Shown piece after piece: positions 58,861 to 64,000 of a stretch of DNA of 64,000 nucleotides. The translations under genes were made by a program, and so were the position numbers. Position 1 is the stretch's first letter; each line of letters starts with the position of its first letter. The notes under the pieces are model-generated. The model saw nothing but the letters and a program-made list of their open reading frames with translations, did no database searches and was not told the DNA's origin. Origin of the DNA: Thiotrichaceae bacterium (lineage in GTDB: Bacteria > Pseudomonadota > Gammaproteobacteria > Beggiatoales > Beggiatoaceae); the NCBI GenBank assembly GCA_028688145.1, contig JAQTYU010000004.1, positions 119,569-183,568 on the forward strand, in the 5' to 3' direction.

Positions 58861-60195
58861 ATGAATTTACAAAATTCCCCTTATATTGTTGTGCTTGGCA
58901 TGGGCAAAACTGGACTTGCCTGTACACGTTTCTTGCGGCAACAAGACAAACAAGTTTATGTGATGGATAATCGCGAAAATCCACCTAATCTTGCTGAATT
59001 ACAACAACAATTCCCCGATTTAATGTACAAAATTGGCGGTTTTGATGCGGAAGTTTTAGCCGCCGCGAGCAGCATTGTGATAAGTCCCGGTTTATCTTTG
59101 CGTGAACCTGCCTTAGAAAAAGCACGCGCTAAAAATATTCCTATCATTAGCGAAATTGAATTATTTGCCCGCGCTGCGAATGCGCCGGTGGTGGCAATCA
59201 CAGGTTCAAATGGAAAAAGTACCGTCACCACTTTAGTCGGTGAAATGGCGCAGCAAGCGGGTTGGCGAGTGCAAGTCGGCGGGAATTTGGGCACGCCCGC
59301 GCTAGAATTACTTTGTGAACCTGCCCCCGATTTATACGTTTTAGAATTGTCCAGTTTTCAATTGGAAACCACGTTTTCATTGCAAGCAGCGGCAGCGGTG
59401 GTGCTGAATATCAGCGAAGACCATTTAGACCGCCACGACGGGCTTGCCGATTATATCGCGATTAAACAACGGGTTTATCACAACGCACAAACGGCGGTGA
59501 TTAATGAAGATGAAGCTTGCGTCATGCACAGCAATGCGCCGCAACGTTTAAGTTTCAGCTTGAAAGCGGATTGTGGCGATTTTCACGTAATTTCTGAAAA
59601 TGGCGAACACTATTTAGCACGAAAAGAGCAAACTTTAATCCCTGTCAAAACTTTAAAATTGCAAGGCGCAATCATGCGTTCTAATGTGTTGGCAGCTTTG
59701 GCGTTGGGCGAGGCGGTTGGCATTCCGATGCCTGCAATGTTAAAAGCAGCGCAGGAATTTCGTGGCTTGCCACATCGTTGCGTGTGGGTGGGAAATAAAT
59801 CGGGCGCAGATTGGTTTAACGATTCCAAAGGCACCAATATCGGCGCAAGCATTGCCGCAATTCAAGGCTTAGAACGTCCAAAACAGATTATTTTAATTGC
59901 GGGCGGCGAAGGTAAAGGTGCAGATTTCACCCAACTTGCGCCAATTGCGCGGGAACATTTACGCGCTTGTGTCTTAATTGGGCGGGATGCGCCAATTATT
60001 GCCGACGCGCTCGCGGGAACTGTGCCCTTATTTCATACGGAAAGTTTAGAAGCAGCGGTACAACAATGTGCAGATTTGGCGCAAACAGGTGATGCGGTGT
60101 TATTATCGCCCGCCTGCGCCAGTTTCGACATGTTTACGGGCTATGATCAGCGCGGCAAGCTGTTCACGGCGGCGGTGGAAGCTTTGCCACAATAA
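58861..60195 (+). CDS. murD: UDP-MurNAc-L-Ala:D-Glu ligase
   Basis: 444 residues from ATG 58861; the frame is open upstream but family alignment starts here (YIVVLGMGKTGLACTRFL). ATP site VVAITGSNGKSTVTTL, central VLNISEDHLDRHDG, and C-terminal LSPACASFDMFTGYDQRG are typical. Adds D-Glu to the peptidoglycan precursor. It stands alone, away from an mra/dcw cluster, which is unusual. Confidence 0.95.
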   Translation: MNLQNSPYIVVLGMGKTGLACTRFLRQQDKQVYVMDNRENPPNLAELQQQFPDLMYKIGGFDAEVLAAASSIVISPGLSLREPALEKARAKNIPIISEIELFARAANAPVVAITGSNGKSTVTTLVGEMAQQAGWRVQVGGNLGTPALELLCEPAPDLYVLELSSFQLETTFSLQAAAAVVLNISEDHLDRHDGLADYIAIKQRVYHNAQTAVINEDEACVMHSNAPQRLSFSLKADCGDFHVISENGEHYLARKEQTLIPVKTLKLQGAIMRSNVLAALALGEAVGIPMPAMLKAAQEFRGLPHRCVWVGNKSGADWFNDSKGTNIGASIAAIQGLERPKQIILIAGGEGKGADFTQLAPIAREHLRACVLIGRDAPIIADALAGTVPLFHTESLEAAVQQCADLAQTGDAVLLSPACASFDMFTGYDQRGKLFTAAVEALPQ

Positions 60196-60342
60196 TTAAG
60201 TAATCGCGCTAAAAATTAACCAGCGATTATCTTAGGAGCGCATTTCCTAGTTATTTTTTATTTAAAACTAAGCAACATCTACTTTGTCACTAATCTTTGC
60301 TAGACTTTCCAGAATAGCGTGAACGAGCGACAGAGGTTTTTT

Positions 60343-62025
60343 GTGAGCGAAACTTTCTATTTAGAAACGGGTGAAAAAATCCTGCTGACCGCCCAAAATT
60401 TCGTGGCAGAAGGCGGCGAAGGGCGAGTGTTTGTGCAAGATGCGTGGGCGTATAAAATCGCCCACGACCCCCAAAAAGTTTTACCACCCGCCAAATTACG
60501 CGAATTAAGCGTGTTAGAACATCCGCTGATTTTGCGCCCCCATGCCCTTGTATATGATGCAAAACGCCACGCCGCAGGCTTTAAAATGCCTTATGTTGCC
60601 GACACTTTGGCATTGCCGCGCTTATTCACCCACGATTTTCGCCGCCAATTTGCCCTGGAAAATCATCAAATTTTACAACTGCTGGCGCAAATGCAAAGCA
60701 CGCTGAGTTTTATTCATCAACAGCAATGCTTGTTAATCGATGGTAATGAAATCAATTATTTAGTCAGCAGCGATTGCAGCACCCCGTATTTTATCGATGT
60801 CGATTCTTACCAAACCCCGAGTTTTCCCGGCACTGCGCTGATGCCTTCGATTCAGGATTATCACAGCCACGGGTTTTCACCGCTCACCGACTGGTTTGCG
60901 TTTGCGGTGGTTGCTTGCCAATTATTGCTCGGCATTCATCCCTACAAAGGCAAACATCCCAAACTCAAAACCCTTGCTGAACGAATGCAGGCAAATATTT
61001 CGATTTTCAACAAAAGTGTATCTTTGCCCGCCACGGTGCGCGATTTTAGCGTGATTCCGCCCGCCTGGCGCGACTGGTTTATTGCGCTGTTTGAGCAGGG
61101 AACACGTTGTGCGCCGCCTGCCTTGCCAGCTGATTTTAAAGTGATTTCCGTGCCGCTGACTATCAGCACCAGCGCGGAACGTTTTCAAATGCGTTTATTG
61201 AAAACTTATCCTGCGGCAATTCGGCAGCATTATCACGCGCTGGGCAAAACTTGGGTGATTGCGGGCAATCAGGTTTTTAGTGAGCAAGGCATTTGGGAAT
61301 TACCTGAACCCACTGCGCCCGTGCTTTACGAACCCAATCAAGGCATTTTTCTCGCGGCAGTGTTAAATAAGGGCTTGTTGCAAATCGAAAATTTAAGCAC
61401 CCACGAACGCATTAGCACCCAACTCGCGGCACAGCGTTTATTACAAATCAACAACCAACTTTACGTGATTCAGCGTGACCAATTAATTGCGGTGGCGATT
61501 ACCCGTTTTGGGAAAAATTTGTTGGTCAGTGCGGGGCGCAGTTGGCAAATTATGCCCAAGGCTCACCAAGTTTTTGAAGGTTTATTATCACAAACGGTTT
61601 TCGGACAGACCTATTTAATTATTCCTTATCTGCCAACGGCTTGTTTAATTCAGAATATTCCCGAATTGCAGCCCTACAAACTCATCAGCGGTAAACATCA
61701 AAACGGCGTGGTGATGTTGCTCGGCTATCAGCAAGGGCGTTATGATTTAATTATCCTGTGTTTTGACCTGCAATATCAGCAATATCAAGCGCGTATTATT
61801 CCCGATAGAGATATGGCAGAATTAAATTTCACCACTTTGGACAATGGCACGGTGATCGCGATTTTCCAAGATGGCGAACTTGAAGTTTCACATCGCCATT
61901 TGCCGCCCGTGAAAACCATCGCAGATCCGCATATTTCCAGCATGATGCGCTTGAGTCATGCAGAAAATATGGGGCTGTTTTATACTGATCGCCAACTTTA
62001 TCAGATCAGTCTTAAAGCCCCTTAA
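60343..62025 (+). CDS. Protein kinase-like protein with beta-rich C-terminus
   Basis: 560 residues from GTG 60343, which follows AGAGG by 6 bases; GTG 60319 is an alternative. Residues ~1-270 look like a divergent kinase: glycine loop GGEGRVF (24-30), YK38I, catalytic loop LIDGNEINYLV (131-141) in place of HRD...N, and IDVDSYQ (151-157) in place of DFG. This IDxDSxQ form is known from kinases in TerY-like and related gene triads. Residues ~290-560 look like beta-propeller blades. Lies 28 bases upstream of the NrtR-like gene. Confidence 0.75.
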   Translation: MSETFYLETGEKILLTAQNFVAEGGEGRVFVQDAWAYKIAHDPQKVLPPAKLRELSVLEHPLILRPHALVYDAKRHAAGFKMPYVADTLALPRLFTHDFRRQFALENHQILQLLAQMQSTLSFIHQQQCLLIDGNEINYLVSSDCSTPYFIDVDSYQTPSFPGTALMPSIQDYHSHGFSPLTDWFAFAVVACQLLLGIHPYKGKHPKLKTLAERMQANISIFNKSVSLPATVRDFSVIPPAWRDWFIALFEQGTRCAPPALPADFKVISVPLTISTSAERFQMRLLKTYPAAIRQHYHALGKTWVIAGNQVFSEQGIWELPEPTAPVLYEPNQGIFLAAVLNKGLLQIENLSTHERISTQLAAQRLLQINNQLYVIQRDQLIAVAITRFGKNLLVSAGRSWQIMPKAHQVFEGLLSQTVFGQTYLIIPYLPTACLIQNIPELQPYKLISGKHQNGVVMLLGYQQGRYDLIILCFDLQYQQYQARIIPDRDMAELNFTTLDNGTVIAIFQDGELEVSHRHLPPVKTIADPHISSMMRLSHAENMGLFYTDRQLYQISLKAP

Positions 62026-62053
62026 CTCACTCACGGAATGATTCAGACGCAAC

Positions 62054-62779
62054 ATGTTAGATGATTTAAATCAGTATCCTAAGCCACGGGTCATGGTTGA
62101 TATTGCCATTTTCACCGTCGCTGATCAGGCTTTAAAAGTCTTATTAATTCAACGCGGTATCCCACCTTTTCAAGGACAATGGGCTTTACCGGGCGGCGCG
62201 CTCCGCATCGACAGCGATGCCAGTTTAGAAGCCGCCGCGCTGCGTGAACTCGTGGAAGAAACGGGTGTCAACAATCTTTATTTAGAACAATTAGGCAGTT
62301 ATGGCAGCCCCGAGCGCGATCCCCGCGAATGGACGGTGAGCATCGCGTATTTCGCTTTGGTCAGTGCGCACGAGGTGGAATTACGTCCGGGCACAGATGC
62401 CACCGCCGCCCAATGGTTTCCCGTGCTTGGCGACAAAGTCGATTTACCGCTGGCTTTTGACCATGCCGTTATTTTGAGCGATGCCACCAAACGCCTGCGC
62501 GCCAAATTGGATTATTCCGATATTGCGGTGCATTTGTTGCCTAAAGAATTCACCCTGAGCGAATTGCAGCGGGTGTATGAGTTAATCATGCAAGAAAAAC
62601 TCAATAAAAGTTCATTTCGGCAACGGGTCGATAAGGCGCAATTGGTGCAGCCGATTCCGAATAAAATGCGCACCGGTTCAAATCGTCCCGCGCAACTTTA
62701 TCAATTTGTGCCTTGTGAACAGGACAGAATCTTTTTCCCACGCAGTCTTGCATGGGCGCAGAAAGGTAGTGAAAAATGA
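62054..62779 (+). CDS. NrtR-like Nudix regulator
   Basis: 241 residues. N-terminal Nudix domain (GGALRIDSDASLEAAALREL, VEETG) and C-terminal winged helix starting about FTLSELQRVYELIM, the layout of NrtR repressors of NAD synthesis genes that sense ADP-ribose. It might instead be an active ADP-ribose hydrolase, since the Nudix box REL-x-EETG is intact. It overlaps nudC by ATGA at 62776, linking both to NAD turnover. Confidence 0.83.
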   Translation: MLDDLNQYPKPRVMVDIAIFTVADQALKVLLIQRGIPPFQGQWALPGGALRIDSDASLEAAALRELVEETGVNNLYLEQLGSYGSPERDPREWTVSIAYFALVSAHEVELRPGTDATAAQWFPVLGDKVDLPLAFDHAVILSDATKRLRAKLDYSDIAVHLLPKEFTLSELQRVYELIMQEKLNKSSFRQRVDKAQLVQPIPNKMRTGSNRPAQLYQFVPCEQDRIFFPRSLAWAQKGSEK

Positions 62780-63579
62780 ATTTAATTCCCGATTCTAAGG
62801 CGTATTATTGGCTGGCTTGGCAGGATAAATGGGTGATTAACCCACTCGCTGCTGAAAAACTGCCCTTATCTGGCTCTGCACTCGGTAAAAATTTTATTGC
62901 AAGCCATCAACAAGTTTTCGGAACATGGCGCGGTCAGCCTTGTTATTTGGTGGAGTTAGTTGAAAACAGTGTTTTGCCTGATGGCTTGGAAGCCAAGGGC
63001 TTGCGTGCGTTGACTTATTCATTGTCAGAAGAAATCTTCTCCTTGACGGGACGCGCCGCGCAATTATTGTTTTGGGAAAAAACCCACCAATTTTGTAGCC
63101 GTTGTGGCACAGCGGTCGAGCTGCATCCTCAAGAACGCGCTAAACATTGTCCCGCCTGTCACATGATATTTTATCCAAAGATTACCCCTGCTATGATTGT
63201 CTTGGTGCAGCGCGGCAATCAGGTGTTATTATCGCGCTCGCCACATTTTGCACAAGGTTTATACAGCGTGCAGGCGGGTTTTGTGGAGGCGGGCGAAAGC
63301 GTTGAAGAAACCGTGGTGCGGGAAATCCGTGAAGAAGTCGGCTTGGAAGTGAAAAATGTGCGCTATTTTGGCAGCCAAGCATGGCCGTTTCCAAGTTCGC
63401 TGATGTTGGGGTTTACCGCTGAATATGCGTGGGGAGAATTGCGCCCGCATCCTGTGGAAATTGAAGATGCGCGCTGGTGTAGTCTTGATGATTTGCCCGC
63501 CTTGCTGCCTTCTAAATTAAGTATTGCGTCACGTTTAATTAAAAGCTTTATTGATCAGCAAAATTTACTGCGCCCCTAA
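62776..63579 (+). CDS. nudC: NADH pyrophosphatase / RNA decapping Nudix enzyme
   Basis: 267 residues. N-terminal domain, zinc ribbon with FCSRCGTAVEL and HCPACHMIFYPK, Nudix box GFVEAGESVEETVVREIREE, and the NudC hallmark SQ-x-WPFPSSLM (here SQAWPFPSS). Cleaves NADH to NMNH and AMP and removes NAD caps from RNA. Translationally coupled to the NrtR-like gene. Confidence 0.96.
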   Translation: MNLIPDSKAYYWLAWQDKWVINPLAAEKLPLSGSALGKNFIASHQQVFGTWRGQPCYLVELVENSVLPDGLEAKGLRALTYSLSEEIFSLTGRAAQLLFWEKTHQFCSRCGTAVELHPQERAKHCPACHMIFYPKITPAMIVLVQRGNQVLLSRSPHFAQGLYSVQAGFVEAGESVEETVVREIREEVGLEVKNVRYFGSQAWPFPSSLMLGFTAEYAWGELRPHPVEIEDARWCSLDDLPALLPSKLSIASRLIKSFIDQQNLLRP

Positions 63580-63587
63580 ATCTCCTA

Positions 63588-63642
63588 AAGGGGACTTTAA
63601 AGACAAAATCTGTTTAAGCCCCCTTTTAGGGGGTTGGGGGCT
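63588..63642. repeat. G/C-rich inverted repeat, relative of 16229-16304
   Basis: CTAAAGGGGACTTTAAAG and AAGCCCCCTTTTAGGGGGTTGG make a partly decayed version of the 25-bp inverted pair at 16229-16304. It follows nudC and could act as a terminator. Confidence 0.6.
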
Positions 63643-63730
63643 TGTTTTAAACCGACTTTGATACTCTCCTTGGGGTTGGGGGTTTCAGTTAAGGTTTTAA
63701 ATCAACCAATCTCACACACGGAGAGAAAAT

Positions 63731-63867
63731 CATGGCTTTTTTTGAATGGGATCAATCATTAGATGTTGGCGTGGAAGCGATGAATCAACAACATCGTATT
63801 TTGATCAGGTTAATGGATGCTATCTATAATAAAAATAATGAAGAGGCGGGCAAAGATGAATTATTAA
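63731..63867 (+). pseudogene. Bacteriohemerythrin gene, cut by an IS
   Basis: ATG 63731 after ACGGAGAGAAAATC encodes MAFFEWDQSLDVGVEAMNQQ followed by HRILIRLMDAIYN: the bacteriohemerythrin start with the first iron-ligand histidine. The frame runs into IS sequence after KDELLKSIG and stops about 10 codons later. The rest of the gene is not in the window. Confidence 0.8.
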
Positions 63868-64000
63868 AAAGCATAGGAGTTACGCAGTTGGCGCAAAAGT
63901 AGCATCGAAAAGGGAATGAATCCGAAACGATGTGACGAATACGATTATATAAACTTTTTGGTTGCAGCTCAGAAAAGCTATAGCTGCCTTGAGGCAAGTC
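63868..64000 (+). mobile_element. Left end of an IS701/IS4-like insertion sequence
   Basis: GAGTTACGCAGTTGGCGCAA (63871-63890) matches the tip at 37766-37786 and starts the element. A transposase ATG at 63914 gives MNPKRCDEYDYINFLVAAQK, the start of the family represented by the remnant at 37.8 kb. The frame is open to the window edge, so this copy may be intact. Coding 63914-64000. Confidence 0.78.

Overview
The window reads as chromosomal DNA of a moderately AT-rich gammaproteobacterium. Evidence for this is the LPS genes (waaA, an LpxL-type acyltransferase), MreBCD, the phoH-ybeY-corC block, class 2 PyrD, a cbb3 oxidase, a poly-3-hydroxybutyrate oligomer hydrolase, and a load of palindromic repeats and decayed insertion sequences. 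The mixture would fit Thiotrichales / Beggiatoa-like sulfur bacteria, but that placement is inference from gene content and style only. No rRNA, prophage or CRISPR array was seen.

Layout. 0-3.7 kb: a leftward block tRNA-Ser(GGA) - SRP RNA (ffs) - dnaX - WecA/WbpL-type glycosyltransferase (cut by the window edge), then an IS remnant and a broken Abi-like gene. 3.7-10 kb: feoAB, a small conserved gene, a 586-residue orphan with a possible C-terminal HEPN motif, and a VWA protein with a tandem C-terminal domain. 10.2-11.2 kb: IS4 and IS982 debris. 11.4-24.5 kb: lipid A acyltransferase, waaA, a YdbH-like envelope protein, a Bax-inhibitor-like protein, mreBCD (mreC apparently starting at AUU), ybaK with a J-like/PH membrane protein, a three-module exopolysaccharide transferase and a GNAT enzyme. 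24.9-28.2 kb: ccoNOQP with a terminator. 28.2-33 kb: a nested-palindrome element, phoH-ybeY-corC, a DUF4139-like secreted protein and a Dam methylase. 33-38.5 kb: IS5 debris, two small exported proteins, purC, a SLATT-domain protein, a MoxR ATPase and IS701-type debris. 38.7-47 kb: the 3HB-oligomer hydrolase, a transposase/surface-protein chimera, hisC, a second nested-palindrome element, nadD-rsfS and a methyltransferase. 47.4-51.3 kb: a coiled-coil protein plus a large TM-OmpA protein. 51.3-58.5 kb, mostly leftward: a DUF945 protein, a polytopic membrane protein, pyrD, and a surface-polysaccharide block galE-gmhA/diaA-hypothetical-Wzt-type ABC ATPase. 58.9-64 kb: murD, a kinase-like protein, an NrtR-like regulator overlapping nudC, and a bacteriohemerythrin gene cut by an IS that runs off the window.

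Functional themes are envelope building (LPS, exopolysaccharide, MreBCD, MurD, YdbH), microaerobic respiration and iron uptake (cbb3, FeoAB), NAD metabolism (nadD, NrtR-like, NudC) and PHB turnover. The parts least explained by known families are the coiled-coil/OmpA gene pair, the three-module glycosyltransferase, the HPD-less J-like/PH protein, the 586-residue orphan, and the interlocking IS remnants that rebuild one another and made a transposase/surface-protein fusion.
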